64,000 nucleotides of DNA from Butyrivibrio fibrisolvens (GTDB lineage: Bacteria; Bacillota; Clostridia; Lachnospirales; Lachnospiraceae): the NCBI RefSeq assembly GCF_037113525.1, contig NZ_CP146963.1, positions 3,782,001-3,846,000 on the forward strand, in the 5' to 3' direction. The translations under genes and the position numbers were made by a program. The notes under the pieces were generated by a model, which ran no database searches, was not told the origin of the DNA, and saw only the letters and a list, made by a program, of their open reading frames with translations. Below are positions 25,249-35,031 of the stretch, one piece after another. Numbering within the stretch: the stretch's first letter is position 1; each line of letters opens with the position of its first letter.

Positions 25249-27084
25249 ATGATACAGACAAGAGATGACATTAGAAACGTTGCCATTATCGCTCACGTTG
25301 ACCATGGTAAAACAACACTTGTTGATGCCCTGCTTCACCAGAGCGGAATTTTCCGTGACAACCAGGAAGTAGCAGAAAGAGTCATGGACTCAAATGATAT
25401 CGAGCGTGAGCGTGGTATCACAATCATGTCCAAGAATACAGCTATTTCATACAATAACGTTAAGATCAACATCATCGACACACCAGGCCACGCTGATTTC
25501 GGTGGTGAGGTTGAGCGTGTACTTAAGATGGTTAATGGCGTAGTACTTGTTGTAGATGCTTTTGAAGGTCCTATGCCTCAGACTAAGTTCGTTCTTCGTA
25601 AAGCAATGGAGCTCGGACTTCCTGTTGTAGTATGTATCAACAAGATCGACCGTCCTGAAGCTCGTCCTAACGATGTAATCGACGAAGTACTTGAGCTTCT
25701 TATGGATCTTGGTGCTAACGATGAGCAGCTTGACTGTCCTTTCGTATTTGCATCTGCTAAGGCTGGTGTTGCTTCCAAGTCACTTGATGATCAGGGAACA
25801 GACATGAAGCCTCTTCTTGATACAATTGTTGAGTATATTCCTGCACCAACAGGAGATCCTGAAGCTAATACCCAGGTTCTTATCTCAACTATCGACTACA
25901 GCGAATATGTAGGTCGTATCGGTGTAGGTAAGGTTGATAACGGTAAGGTTAAAGTTAATGATGAAGTTGTTATCGTTAACCACCATGAGCCTGACAGACT
26001 TATAAAGACTAAGGTCAGCAAGCTCTATGAGTTTGATGGTCTTAACAAAGTAGAAGTTACAGAAGCTGGAATCGGTTCTATCGTAGCTATTTCCGGTATC
26101 AGTGATATGAAGATCGGTGATACACTTTGCGCACCTGAGAATCCTGTTGCTATTCCTTTCCAGAAGATCTCAGAGCCTACTATCAGCATGAACTTCATCG
26201 TTAACGACTCTCCTCTTGCTGGTCAGGAAGGTAAGTTCGTTACATCACGTCAGATCAGAGACCGTCTCTACAAAGAGCTTAATACTGACGTATCACTCAG
26301 AGTTGAAGATACAGAATCTACAGATACTCTTAAAGTTTCGGGACGTGGTGAGCTTCACCTTTCAGTTCTTATCGAGAACATGCGTCGTGAAGGCTATGAG
26401 TTCGCTGTATCAAAGGCTGAAGTTATCTACAAGACAGATGAAAATGGCAAGAAACTCGAGCCTATGGAAAAATGTTATGTAGATGTTCCTGAAGAATTCT
26501 CAGGTACTGTAATCTCAAGACTTTCAGAGCGTAAAGGTGAACTTGTAAACATGGGTACAACTAACGGCGGATACAGCCGTCTTGAGTTCAACATTCCTTC
26601 ACGTGGTCTCATCGGTTACAGAAACGACTTCATGACAGATACAAAGGGTAACGGTATCATGAATACTGAGTTCTCCGGATATGCACCATTCAAGGGAGAG
26701 ATTTCATATCGTAAGCAGGGTTCACTTATCGCTTTCGAGACAGGTGAAGCTGTTACTTATGGTCTTTTCAATGCACAGGAGCGTGGTACTCTCTTTGTTA
26801 AGCCAGGTGATAAGGTTTACTCAGGTATGGTAATCGGTTCAAGTGGTAAGAGCGAAGATATCGAAGTTAACGTATGTAAGACAAAGCATCTGTCTAACAC
26901 ACGTACATCATCATCTGATGAAGCTCTTCGTCTTGTTCCACCTAAGGTTATGTCTCTTGAGGAAGCTATCGAGTTCATCGATACAGACGAGCTTCTTGAA
27001 GTAACACCAGAAACACTTCGTGTTCGTAAGAGAATCCTTGATCCTACAATGCGTAAGAGAGCAGGATTTAAAAATAAAAAATAA
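25249..27084 (+). CDS. typA: Ribosome-associated GTPase TypA/BipA
   Basis: 611 residues. A translation-factor GTPase related to EF-G/LepA that binds 70S ribosomes and helps 50S assembly and stress adaptation, notably at low temperature. G1 is AHVDHGKTT (15-23), G3 DTPGHADF, G4 NKIDRP; domain II, EF-G-like domains III and V, and the BipA-specific C-terminal domain (SNTRTSSSDEALRL) follow. AAGGAG is 8 bases before the ATG. The gene uses the codon pattern of a highly expressed gene. Confidence 0.98.
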   Translation: MIQTRDDIRNVAIIAHVDHGKTTLVDALLHQSGIFRDNQEVAERVMDSNDIERERGITIMSKNTAISYNNVKINIIDTPGHADFGGEVERVLKMVNGVVLVVDAFEGPMPQTKFVLRKAMELGLPVVVCINKIDRPEARPNDVIDEVLELLMDLGANDEQLDCPFVFASAKAGVASKSLDDQGTDMKPLLDTIVEYIPAPTGDPEANTQVLISTIDYSEYVGRIGVGKVDNGKVKVNDEVVIVNHHEPDRLIKTKVSKLYEFDGLNKVEVTEAGIGSIVAISGISDMKIGDTLCAPENPVAIPFQKISEPTISMNFIVNDSPLAGQEGKFVTSRQIRDRLYKELNTDVSLRVEDTESTDTLKVSGRGELHLSVLIENMRREGYEFAVSKAEVIYKTDENGKKLEPMEKCYVDVPEEFSGTVISRLSERKGELVNMGTTNGGYSRLEFNIPSRGLIGYRNDFMTDTKGNGIMNTEFSGYAPFKGEISYRKQGSLIAFETGEAVTYGLFNAQERGTLFVKPGDKVYSGMVIGSSGKSEDIEVNVCKTKHLSNTRTSSSDEALRLVPPKVMSLEEAIEFIDTDELLEVTPETLRVRKRILDPTMRKRAGFKNKK

Positions 27085-27086
27085 TG

Positions 27087-27159
27087 GTACATAGAAGTTG
27101 CATAGGAGTTTTTTCAAAACTCCGCAATTCTGAACATGTACTTAATTACATCCTGTAAT
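27087..27159 (-). repeat. Two-hairpin dispersed repeat, copy B
   Basis: Read on the minus strand: ATTACA-GGA-TGTAAT, then outer stem GTACAT/ATGTAC with a GTTC bulge, AGAA/TTCT and an extended inner stem ending in GGAGTTTT/AAAACTCC. It is the same architecture as copy A and the tandem copies at 56.5 kb, with a longer tip. It lies 3 bases after typA stops. Confidence 0.75.
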
Positions 27160-27178
27160 CGATACATAGAATCAGAAA

Positions 27179-27205
27179 AGCCAGCGACGATTGATGTCGC
27201 TGGCT
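27179..27205. terminator. Bidirectional terminator between typA and the YigZ gene
   Basis: The 10-bp stem AGCCAGCGAC with its complement and a 7-base loop, flanked by short A/T tracts. It serves converging genes. Confidence 0.8.
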
Positions 27206-27229
27206 TATATTATTTGCACTATTTTGTGT

Positions 27230-27874
27230 TTATATAGGGAAAAAGCCCTTTTCTCCTTCTACTATTACTGCTCTTGCACTTGTGATCTCAGTGATCTTGG
27301 TCTTGACACTTTCCACATCCCCTGCACTTACGATTATGTCATAGCTAACATCTGCGCCATATACAGGATTATTAAGTGGTATTTCCATCTGGCCGAAGGT
27401 GTGCTGGATCTTGTCTACCATATCATAGCCGATGCTAAAGGTTATCTTCTGCCCATATGTCATTACCGCTGTCTTGGATGCTGCGATCGCTGCCTGGGAA
27501 GCCTGGGTATAGGCTCTTACAAGTCCGCCTGTTCCAAGAAGTGTACCTCCAAAATACCTTGTAACTATGATAAGTGTATTGGTAAGCTCTGCTCCCTGAA
27601 GGACTTCAAGTATTGGTTTTCCTGCAGTTCCTGAAGGCTCACCGTTATCTGAAAAGCGCTGTACTTCACTTCCTGAGCCAAGAATATAGGCATAGCAGTT
27701 GTGACGGGCATCCCAATATTTCTTTTCCACAGATTTAATGATTTCTTCTGCTTCCTGAGCACTTTCAATCGGAAAAGCCTGTCCTATAAAGCGGGATTTT
27801 TTAATTTCGATCTCGTCGTTTCCGCCTTCAACTATGATTTTATATGATCTGTCATTTTCGTTAATTTTTTCCAT
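27230..27874 (-). CDS. YigZ/IMPACT family protein
   Basis: 214 residues. The N-terminal UPF0029 (IMPACT) domain has the family signature GEPSGTAGKP near residue 80 and VTRYFGGTLLGTGGLVRAY near residue 105; a DUF1949 ferredoxin-like C-terminal domain follows. The eukaryotic IMPACT relative inhibits the Gcn2 kinase, but the bacterial role is unclear; structural work suggested nucleic acid or ribosome binding. The ATG at 27874 gives the conserved start; only a weak CAGGTT lies upstream and the leader is very AT-rich, so the start is less certain than for neighbours. Confidence 0.88.
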   Translation of the reverse strand: MEKINENDRSYKIIVEGGNDEIEIKKSRFIGQAFPIESAQEAEEIIKSVEKKYWDARHNCYAYILGSGSEVQRFSDNGEPSGTAGKPILEVLQGAELTNTLIIVTRYFGGTLLGTGGLVRAYTQASQAAIAASKTAVMTYGQKITFSIGYDMVDKIQHTFGQMEIPLNNPVYGADVSYDIIVSAGDVESVKTKITEITSARAVIVEGEKGFFPI

Positions 27875-27910
27875 AAAAATATAGTAAACGAACCTGAAGT
27901 GATAAAACAA

Positions 27911-28190
27911 GGTTAAAATACAATAATATTATCTTTTTATACGTACTCTTTATGATTTTTTCCTATAAAAAATGTAATAATCGTGTTTTTATGATTCAGA
28001 GTCACGAAAACACATGACTTTTTGTCACTTCGTTCCAAAAGTCATGTAAATAGGCCAATTGAGAACACCTTCGGTGCCTAGCCTATTTACCTACCGATTC
28101 ACTTTCTTACGAAATCCGCAGTAAATGCGGATTTCTGATTCAAAGTTGCGAAAACATATCATAAATTGTTAACTTTGAGCTTACCTTCTT
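27911..28190. repeat. Hairpin-rich intergenic region upstream of the PBP gene
   Basis: No gene. Three stems follow one another: ACATGACTTTT/AAAAGTCATGT (28012-28022 with 28037-28047), AAATAGGC/GCCTATTT (28048-28055 with 28081-28088) enclosing CACC-TTC-GGTG, and GAAATCCGCA/TGCGGATTTC (28111-28120 with 28126-28135). A 24-base direct repeat with few mismatches (TGATTCA-AGT--CGAAAACA) flanks them at 27992 and 28136. None has a clean T-run. Confidence 0.8.
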
Positions 28191-28208
28191 TATTCGAGCG
28201 CCCATTTT

Positions 28209-28217
28209 TGCTATAAT
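28209..28217 (+). promoter_or_regulatory. Extended -10 promoter of the PBP gene
   Basis: TGC-TATAAT 27 bases before the start codon, with no good -35. The short leader then holds GGAGG. Confidence 0.65.
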
Positions 28218-28243
28218 AGACTGATAAATTGGAGGCAAATGTT

Positions 28244-30973
28244 ATGAATTATAGTAAAGAAGGCGTCAGAAAGCAAGAAACTGCGCTTCGTAACGGAACT
28301 GGTCGATGGGGCAAGAAGTTTGCAACCATGTCATTCAAACTGTTCCTTTTGGCTGTACTTTCTGTAGTTATACTGCTTATAAGCGCCGGAATCGGAGCCT
28401 TTCAGGGTATTATTGATTCATCTCCTGATATAAGCAATATCGATGTAACTCCTTCCGGATTCAGTACTTTTGTATATGATTCTGAAGGTAATCAGATTGC
28501 CAAGCTCGTATCTACAGACTCAAACCGTATTCCTGTCACACTGGATATGGTACCAAAGGATCTTCAGAATGCATTCGTTGCAATCGAGGATGCCCGTTTT
28601 TATGATCATAACGGAATTGATATTCAGGGTATCATTCGTGCAGGATATGTTGCTGCAACATCAGGCTCTTTCTCAGAAGGAGCTTCAACCATCACTCAGC
28701 AGCTCATCAAGAACAATGTCTTTACAGGATGGACAGAAGAGGACACACTTGTAGCAAAGTTCAAGCGTAAGATCCAGGAGCAGTACCTCGCGATCCAGCT
28801 CGAAAAGACAATGTCCAAGGAAGATATTCTTCTTAACTACATGAATACCATTAACCTTGGTCAGAACACTCTTGGTGTACAGGCAGCTTCTCTTCGTTAT
28901 TTCAATAAATCAGTAAGTGAGCTGACATTATCTGAATGTGCTGTTATTGCAGGTATCACTCAGAACCCGAGTAAGTTTAACCCGATCACTCACCCTGATA
29001 AAAATGCTGAGAGACGTAAAAAAGTTCTCGACAACATGCTTGAATTCGAGTTCATAACCCAGGCTCAGTATGACGAAGCCATGGCGGATGATCCATATTC
29101 CAGAATTCAGGTAGTAGATTCAGAAACTGAAGACAATACAGTTAACTCCTACTTCGTTGATGCTCTTACAGATGAAGTACTTAACGCATTAGTAGAAGCA
29201 GGCTATACAGAAACTCAGGCATATTCACTTCTTTACAGTGGTGGTCTTAAGATCTATTCAACAATGGATCCTCATATCCAGGGAATATGTGATGAAGTCT
29301 TCCAGGATGAATCAAACTTCCCTGCAAATACTAGCTATCTTCTGGATTATGCTCTTACTATAAAGACAGAATCCGGTGAATATGTAAACTACAGCGACGA
29401 GATGATGGAGACCTACTTCAAAGAATCCAACAGATCCTTTGACCTGACCTTCTCTTCTACAGAAGCTGCAGAAGAAGCTATCGAACAGTATAAGGCTGCT
29501 GTTGTCACTGAGACTGATACTATCATTGATGAAAAATACACTCTTACTCCCCAGCCTCAGGTATCTCTTACGATCGAAGACCAGGCTACAGGATATATCG
29601 TAGCTATGGAAGGCGGACGAGGAACCAAGACAGCGAGCAGAACTCTTAACAGAGCAACAGACGTTAAGAGACAGCCAGGTTCAGCATTTAAGGTTCTATC
29701 CGCTTATGCTCCTGCTCTTGACAGCGCCGGTTATACACTTGCTACAGTCATCAACGACGCTCCGTTCAACTATACTAACGGAACTCCTGTAAGAAACTGG
29801 TACAACGGCTATCGTGGTCTTTCTACATTAAGATCAGGTATCCGCGATTCTATGAACGTTGTAACTGTTAAGCTTATGACACTCATCACTCCTCAGCTTG
29901 GTTATGATTATCTTGTAAACAAGTTCCATATCACAACCCTTGTTGAACGTGAAGAGCGTAACGGTAAGGTATTCTCCGATATACAGCAGACACTGTGTCT
30001 TGGTGGTATCACTTACGGTGTTAAGAACATTGAGATCAACTCAGCATATGCTACTATCGCAAATGGCGGATACTATATCAAACCTAAGCTTTTTACAAAA
30101 ATAGTAGACCATGATGGTAATGTCATCATTGATAATACTGCTATCGAAGGTGAGCAGGTTCTTAAAGAAACAACTGCATTCCTTCTTACAAGTGCCATGC
30201 AGGACGTTGTAACATCCGGTACAGGTACAGCTGTTAACTTCGGTGGAACAGCCATCGCTGCCAAGACAGGTACTACATCAGATGAAAATGACGTATGGCT
30301 CTGCGGATTTACTAACTATTACACAGCTACTTGCTGGGCCGGTTATGACAACAACGAAGATCTTTCTACATCAGAAGAGACACACCTTGCAAAGACTCTT
30401 TGGCGTAAGGTAATGTCACAGATTCACGAGGATCTTCCTTCTGCCACCTTCCAGGTGCCTAGCGGAATCACGACAGCAACTGTATGTAAGGATTCAGGAC
30501 TTCTTCCAACAGCAGGCATTTGCGATGGTAGTCTTGGAACTGAATACTTCGAAGTCGGAACAGTTCCTACAGAGAGCTGTAACGTACATGTATATCAGAC
30601 AATATGTAATTATTCAGGACTTGCCGCAACTGATCTGTGTCCATTCAAGGTACAGCAGGTTGTAACAGTAGTTCCTGAAGAGCCGGATATATTAAAGCAG
30701 TACTCAGCAGGTTCAGCTGGAGAAGCCGGCGTAGTCGATCCTAATGTACTATGTCCACATAATGAAAGCTTCTTTGCCCAGCCTAATGCTCAGGAAATTC
30801 TGGTTCAGCAGAATCAGGAAATAATCAACCGGAATGCCGCTGCGGCAGCCGGAACGGATTCAAATGCAGTTCCGGATCCTAATGCAACTCCTGATCCAAA
30901 TGCACAACCGCCGGCAGACACGACTCCGCCTGATGCAGCACCGCCTTCAGACGATCAGCAAAATGGCGGCTGA
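28244..30973 (+). CDS. Class A penicillin-binding protein (PBP1A type)
   Basis: 909 residues. Bifunctional peptidoglycan glycosyltransferase/transpeptidase. A basic cytoplasmic tail and one membrane segment (about 31-53) lead to the GT51 domain with EDARFYDHNGID (catalytic E115) and GASTITQQL. The transpeptidase has the active-site S480-x-x-K483 (GSAFK), an SxN motif (SMN) and AKTGTT. The C-terminus is a disordered tail rich in Pro, Asn, Asp and Ala. The ATG at 28244 lies 8 bases after GGAGG; an upstream in-frame TTG overlaps that site and is rejected. It is transcribed alone. Confidence 0.96.
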   Translation: MNYSKEGVRKQETALRNGTGRWGKKFATMSFKLFLLAVLSVVILLISAGIGAFQGIIDSSPDISNIDVTPSGFSTFVYDSEGNQIAKLVSTDSNRIPVTLDMVPKDLQNAFVAIEDARFYDHNGIDIQGIIRAGYVAATSGSFSEGASTITQQLIKNNVFTGWTEEDTLVAKFKRKIQEQYLAIQLEKTMSKEDILLNYMNTINLGQNTLGVQAASLRYFNKSVSELTLSECAVIAGITQNPSKFNPITHPDKNAERRKKVLDNMLEFEFITQAQYDEAMADDPYSRIQVVDSETEDNTVNSYFVDALTDEVLNALVEAGYTETQAYSLLYSGGLKIYSTMDPHIQGICDEVFQDESNFPANTSYLLDYALTIKTESGEYVNYSDEMMETYFKESNRSFDLTFSSTEAAEEAIEQYKAAVVTETDTIIDEKYTLTPQPQVSLTIEDQATGYIVAMEGGRGTKTASRTLNRATDVKRQPGSAFKVLSAYAPALDSAGYTLATVINDAPFNYTNGTPVRNWYNGYRGLSTLRSGIRDSMNVVTVKLMTLITPQLGYDYLVNKFHITTLVEREERNGKVFSDIQQTLCLGGITYGVKNIEINSAYATIANGGYYIKPKLFTKIVDHDGNVIIDNTAIEGEQVLKETTAFLLTSAMQDVVTSGTGTAVNFGGTAIAAKTGTTSDENDVWLCGFTNYYTATCWAGYDNNEDLSTSEETHLAKTLWRKVMSQIHEDLPSATFQVPSGITTATVCKDSGLLPTAGICDGSLGTEYFEVGTVPTESCNVHVYQTICNYSGLAATDLCPFKVQQVVTVVPEEPDILKQYSAGSAGEAGVVDPNVLCPHNESFFAQPNAQEILVQQNQEIINRNAAAAAGTDSNAVPDPNATPDPNAQPPADTTPPDAAPPSDDQQNGG

Positions 30974-31016
30974 TAAGATCTCTGAATCGAGATCAAACTT
31001 CACATTATGACTATTT

Positions 31017-31051
31017 AAGGGTCGGTACCAATTTCGGTACCGACCCTTTTT
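31017..31051 (+). terminator. Terminator after the PBP gene
   Basis: The 13-bp stem AAGGGTCGGTACC with its complement, a 6-base loop and a run of Ts. Confidence 0.95.
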
Positions 31052-31120
31052 ATATAAAACATTCGTACTCACATCTCGAGAGAAAAATTCTCATATCTTA
31101 TCAGTATATTTAAGTAAAAC

Positions 31121-31160
31121 AAAAAACTCTCAAAGTCATGACACATCTGACTTTGAGAGT
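31121..31160 (-). terminator. Terminator after tRNA-Thr
   Basis: A 13-bp stem (31126-31138 with 31148-31160), with a T-run on the minus strand immediately beyond. It lies 11 bases after the tRNA 3' end. Confidence 0.9.
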
Positions 31161-31170
31161 CTATATAAAA

Positions 31171-31243
31171 AGCTGCTGACGGGAATCGAACCCGTGACCT
31201 CCGCACTACCAATGCGACGCACTACCGACTGTGCTACAACAGC
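31171..31243 (-). tRNA. tRNA-Thr (anticodon GGU)
   Basis: A complete cloverleaf on the minus strand. The acceptor is GCTGTTG with CAGCAGC (one G-U) and U73 as discriminator; the D-arm has GCAC/GTGC. The anticodon stem TCGCA/TGCGG has the loop TTGGTAG, giving anticodon GGU. The T-arm is ACGGG-TTCGATT-CCCGT. CCA is not encoded. It is a lone tRNA, transcribed with its own terminator, and is the cognate of the T-box before thrS at 17.4 kb. Confidence 0.97.
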
Positions 31244-31349
31244 CTGGCATATCTGCAAAAGCGGATAAATCCTTATCTTTCGCAAGCCACGAATGTTATT
31301 ATACTAGTTACCAAATGCCTTGTCAAACCTAATTTACAAAGTATCTGAA

Positions 31350-31895
31350 TCATGGTTGATCCGTTTTAGAATCCGAATCATTTAAAAGCTGATCTGCAAT
31401 ATATGAATATATTTCCGTGCTCTTGTCATGCCATTTGGCACAGACCTGATCTGCCATACTTTCAGTAGGGACAGTTATCTGGATATTTATAAGATCCTCT
31501 CCCATTTCCTTTGCAATAAGTCTTGCCACATACTGACCATCTGAACGCTTGTTATAATCAGCAAGAAGAGATGATTCATTGCGAAGCTTTATCTTATTTT
31601 CCTTAAGATAAGCATCTATCTGAAGGCGGATCTCAGGATTCATCTGACCTATAAAGAAGTGCAAAGCCTCTTCTCCTGCTTCTGTAAGCTCTAAGAAGGT
31701 CCTGTTGCGCTCCTTACGTTCATTTATAAGCTTCTGTTCACTGAGTTCTCCAAAAGCCTCCTGAAGGGTCATAAAGGTAGTGTATTCATTTCCAAGTATA
31801 AAGTCATAAAGCTGGGACTTGGAAAGCTCTACATCAGACCTTTTAAGCATGTACAGAACTATTATTTTATAAAGTGTTAAATACTGAGATGCCAA
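31350..31895 (-). CDS. DUF4364 family protein
   Basis: 181 residues, a clostridial family with a winged-helix N-terminal half (about 1-80: LTLYKIIVLYMLKR...FMTLQEAFGELSEQKLI...LELTEAGEEAL) and a helical C-terminal half. It resembles transcription regulators of the PadR/MarR type, but ligand and target are unknown. The likely start is TTG at 31895, about 10 bases after AGGAG; a TTG three codons earlier is too close to the site. It lies downstream of rarA on the same strand. Confidence 0.82.
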   Translation of the reverse strand: MASQYLTLYKIIVLYMLKRSDVELSKSQLYDFILGNEYTTFMTLQEAFGELSEQKLINERKERNRTFLELTEAGEEALHFFIGQMNPEIRLQIDAYLKENKIKLRNESSLLADYNKRSDGQYVARLIAKEMGEDLINIQITVPTESMADQVCAKWHDKSTEIYSYIADQLLNDSDSKTDQP

Positions 31896-31975
31896 GTGTA
31901 TCAATCTCCTAAAGATATATTAGATCTTTGCTATTTTTCTTTTAGTTATTATTCTTTACTATGTTCTGTTTTAGT

Positions 31976-33334
31976 CTATTCTTCGCTACTCTGCTCTTCT
32001 TTAAGACGCTTTTCTTCTGCTGCCTTAAGAGCCCTCATATGATCTCTTATCTTGAGTTCATACCCGTTACCTGAAGGTGAATAGAACTCCTTCCCATTAA
32101 GCTCGTACGGAAGATACTGCTGCTTAACATAATGGTTTGGATAGTTGTGAGCATACTGATATCCAACGCCGTGGCCAAGCTTTGATGCAGACTTATAATG
32201 AGCATCCTGAAGGTGGGTAGGTATCTGAAGATTTCCGCTTCCTTCAACTTCCTTCATAGCATCGTCAATGGCGCATATAGCAGCATTACTCTTTGGTGCT
32301 GTTGCAAGATAGCTTGCTGCCTGCGAAAGTGTAATCCTTCCTTCAGGCATTCCAAGCCTTTCTACAGCAAGGCTTGCTGCAACTGCAACCTGCAGTGCCT
32401 GAGGATCTGCATTACCTATATCTTCAGATGCAAGCACCATCATACGCCTTGCAATGAACTTGGGATCTTCTCCTGCACTTATCATCCTTGCAAGATAGTA
32501 AACCGCTGCATCAGGATCAGAACCTCTGACACTCTTGATAAAAGCAGAAATCGTATCATAGTGATTATCGCCATCCTTATCGTAACGAGCGACCTTTTTC
32601 TGGATACATTCTCTTGCAACGTCAAGTGTGATGTGAATCTTACCATCTTCACTTCTTTCAGTTGTCATAATGCCAAGCTCGACAGCATTAAGAGCATGTC
32701 TTGCATCGCCGTCAGCCATATCAGACAAAAACTCTACCGCATCATCATCTATCACTGCATCAAAAGAGCCCATGCCCTTTTCTTTATCATATACAGCACG
32801 ATTTATTAAAACTGCCACATCCTCTTTGGACAAGGGCTTAAGTTCAAATATGACTGACCTTGACAGCAAAGCCCCATTAACTTCAAAGTATGGATTTTCT
32901 GTAGTAGCACCAATAAGGATCACAGTCCCGTCTTCTACAAATGGAAGGAGGTAATCCTGCTGCCCCTTATTAAAGCGGTGTATCTCATCTATAAAAAGAA
33001 TAGTCTTCTTTTGATACATGCCAAGGTTATCTTTGGCTTTGCTTACAACATCTTCCATATCCTTCTTGCCGGCTATGGTAGCATTGATCTGCATAAACTC
33101 AGCCTTTGTTGTATTAGCAATAACTTTGGCAAGAGTCGTCTTACCGGTTCCGGGTGGTCCGTACAAGATGATGGACCTTATCTTGTCAGCCTTTATCGCA
33201 CGATATAAAAGTTTGTCACGTCCTATTATGTGTTGCTGCCCTACAACCTCATCAAGGCTTGTTGGACGCATACGAGCTGCAAGAGGTGACTCAGTGGCTG
33301 CAGCCTTCTTACTTGCATATTCAAACAAATCCAT
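31976..33334 (-). CDS. rarA: Replication-associated recombination protein A (MgsA/RarA)
   Basis: 452-residue AAA+ ATPase related to clamp-loader subunits; it acts at stalled replication forks. The N-terminus gives PLAARMRPTSLDEVVGQQHI, then Walker A GPPGTGKTT near 58, Walker B LFIDEIHRFNK, sensor 1 GATTENP and the C-terminal tetramerisation domain with YKSASKLGHGVGYQYAHNYP. GGGG lies 8 bases before the ATG. Loss of RarA is usually mild (family knowledge). Confidence 0.96.
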   Translation of the reverse strand: MDLFEYASKKAAATESPLAARMRPTSLDEVVGQQHIIGRDKLLYRAIKADKIRSIILYGPPGTGKTTLAKVIANTTKAEFMQINATIAGKKDMEDVVSKAKDNLGMYQKKTILFIDEIHRFNKGQQDYLLPFVEDGTVILIGATTENPYFEVNGALLSRSVIFELKPLSKEDVAVLINRAVYDKEKGMGSFDAVIDDDAVEFLSDMADGDARHALNAVELGIMTTERSEDGKIHITLDVARECIQKKVARYDKDGDNHYDTISAFIKSVRGSDPDAAVYYLARMISAGEDPKFIARRMMVLASEDIGNADPQALQVAVAASLAVERLGMPEGRITLSQAASYLATAPKSNAAICAIDDAMKEVEGSGNLQIPTHLQDAHYKSASKLGHGVGYQYAHNYPNHYVKQQYLPYELNGKEFYSPSGNGYELKIRDHMRALKAAEEKRLKEEQSSEE

Positions 33335-33445
33335 GTGGTAACCCCATGCATATCTACAAATAAGAGACTAATACCTGAAAAAAGCTTTCAAATATTAGTC
33401 TTTTATATATTTATATAACCTTATGTTTCTTTATAGTACTTTATA

Positions 33446-34834
33446 TTATTTTGCAGCGAAGCCTTTTTCCTTAATAACGCGGATAACAGATTCTACATAA
33501 TTTCTGCAAGTCTCTTTATCTTCTGCTTCTACCATAACTCTGACAACAGGCTCTGTACCTGACTCACGAACAAGGATTCTTCCTGTGTTGCCAAGTTCAT
33601 CTGCTACAGCATTAACCTTAGCTACAACGTCAGGATCATTCTGAGCTGCAGTCTTATCTGTTACACGGATATTCTCAAGTACCTGAGGATAGATTGTAAG
33701 AGGAGAGCAAAGCTCTGACATCTTCTTCTTTCTTGCAAGCATAACTTCCATCATCTTGATGGATGTCATGATACCATCACCTGTTGTAGCATACTTGCTG
33801 AAGATGATATGTCCGGACTGCTCACCGCCTATTACGCAGTTGTTCTCTGTCATGTACTCATATACATACTTATCACCAACTGCAGTCTTAGCGTAATCTA
33901 TACCTGCTTCATCAAACGCCTTGTAAAGTCCGAAGTTAGACATAACAGTTGTAACAACTGTGTTGTTAACAAGTTCGCCCTTATCCTTCATGTATTTGCC
34001 GTAAACATAGAGAATGTGGTCTCCGTTTACAACATTACCTTTTTCGTCAACGCAAAGACATCTGTCTGCATCACCGTCATAAGCAAAACCAATATCAAGA
34101 CCCTTTTCTACAACGAATTTCTGAAGTCCTTCAATGTGTGTAGAACCTGCATTGTTATTGATGTTAGTTCCGTTAGGCTCATCATTGATAACATAAGTTG
34201 TAGCACCAAGAGCATCAAATACGCTCTTAGCAATGTTCCAGGATGCGCCGTTAGCACAGTCAAGACCAACCTTCATTCCCTTGAAAGAATAAAGTCCAAG
34301 AGAAATAAGGTATCCTACGTAGCGATTTCTTCCTGATACATAGTCAACTGTACATCCGATGGAATCCTTTGTGGCAAAAGGAATTGAATCCCACTTTTTA
34401 CCAAATGCAGTAAGATTACCATCGATGTAATCTTCTACAAGTCCGATAGTCTTCTCGTCCATCTTCTCGCCATTACCGTTTAAAAGCTTTATACCATTAT
34501 CATAAAATGGATTGTGGCTGGCAGTGATCATAACACCGCAGTCAAACTCATCTACTCTAGTTACATAGGCAACTGAAGGAGTAGTTGTTACATGAAGAAG
34601 GTAAGCATCTGCACCAGATGCTACAAGGCCTCCCACAAGGCTATACTCAAACATATAGCTTGAACGTCTTGTATCCTTGCCGATAACAACTCTTGGAGCT
34701 GATGTATCTCCCTTCTGGCGCTTAAGCTCGCCATAATACCAGCCAAGGAAACGACCTACTGTATATGCATGATCTGCTGTAAGTCCTACATTAGCTTCTC
34801 CTCTGAAACCATCTGTACCAAAATATCTGCCCAT
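33446..34834 (-). CDS. glmM: Phosphoglucosamine mutase
   Basis: 462 residues. Converts glucosamine-6-P to glucosamine-1-P for UDP-GlcNAc and the wall. The opening MGRYFGTDGFRGEAN is typical; the phosphorylated serine is S106 in ITASHNP, the metal site is DGDADRC near 246, and the phosphate-binding loop RESGTEP is near the end. The ATG at 34834 is preferred; a start four codons earlier would leave no room after AAAGG. It is transcribed towards rarA after a 111-base gap. Confidence 0.97.
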   Translation of the reverse strand: MGRYFGTDGFRGEANVGLTADHAYTVGRFLGWYYGELKRQKGDTSAPRVVIGKDTRRSSYMFEYSLVGGLVASGADAYLLHVTTTPSVAYVTRVDEFDCGVMITASHNPFYDNGIKLLNGNGEKMDEKTIGLVEDYIDGNLTAFGKKWDSIPFATKDSIGCTVDYVSGRNRYVGYLISLGLYSFKGMKVGLDCANGASWNIAKSVFDALGATTYVINDEPNGTNINNNAGSTHIEGLQKFVVEKGLDIGFAYDGDADRCLCVDEKGNVVNGDHILYVYGKYMKDKGELVNNTVVTTVMSNFGLYKAFDEAGIDYAKTAVGDKYVYEYMTENNCVIGGEQSGHIIFSKYATTGDGIMTSIKMMEVMLARKKKMSELCSPLTIYPQVLENIRVTDKTAAQNDPDVVAKVNAVADELGNTGRILVRESGTEPVVRVMVEAEDKETCRNYVESVIRVIKEKGFAAK

Positions 34835-35031
34835 TTTTATGAACATCCTTTCTCGATTTACAAAACAATTTTTTGAACCCGTAGGTTCACATAAGACTAA
34901 ATCTCACCTAGCGATTATACCACACCCTAACATTTTTTGCCGCTTTTTGGTTTTTTAACCGCAAGTCTATTTTTTATGTCTAAAAATGCCGATAAATTAT
35001 CTGATTCCTTAATAATTTTATTGGAGTGTAT

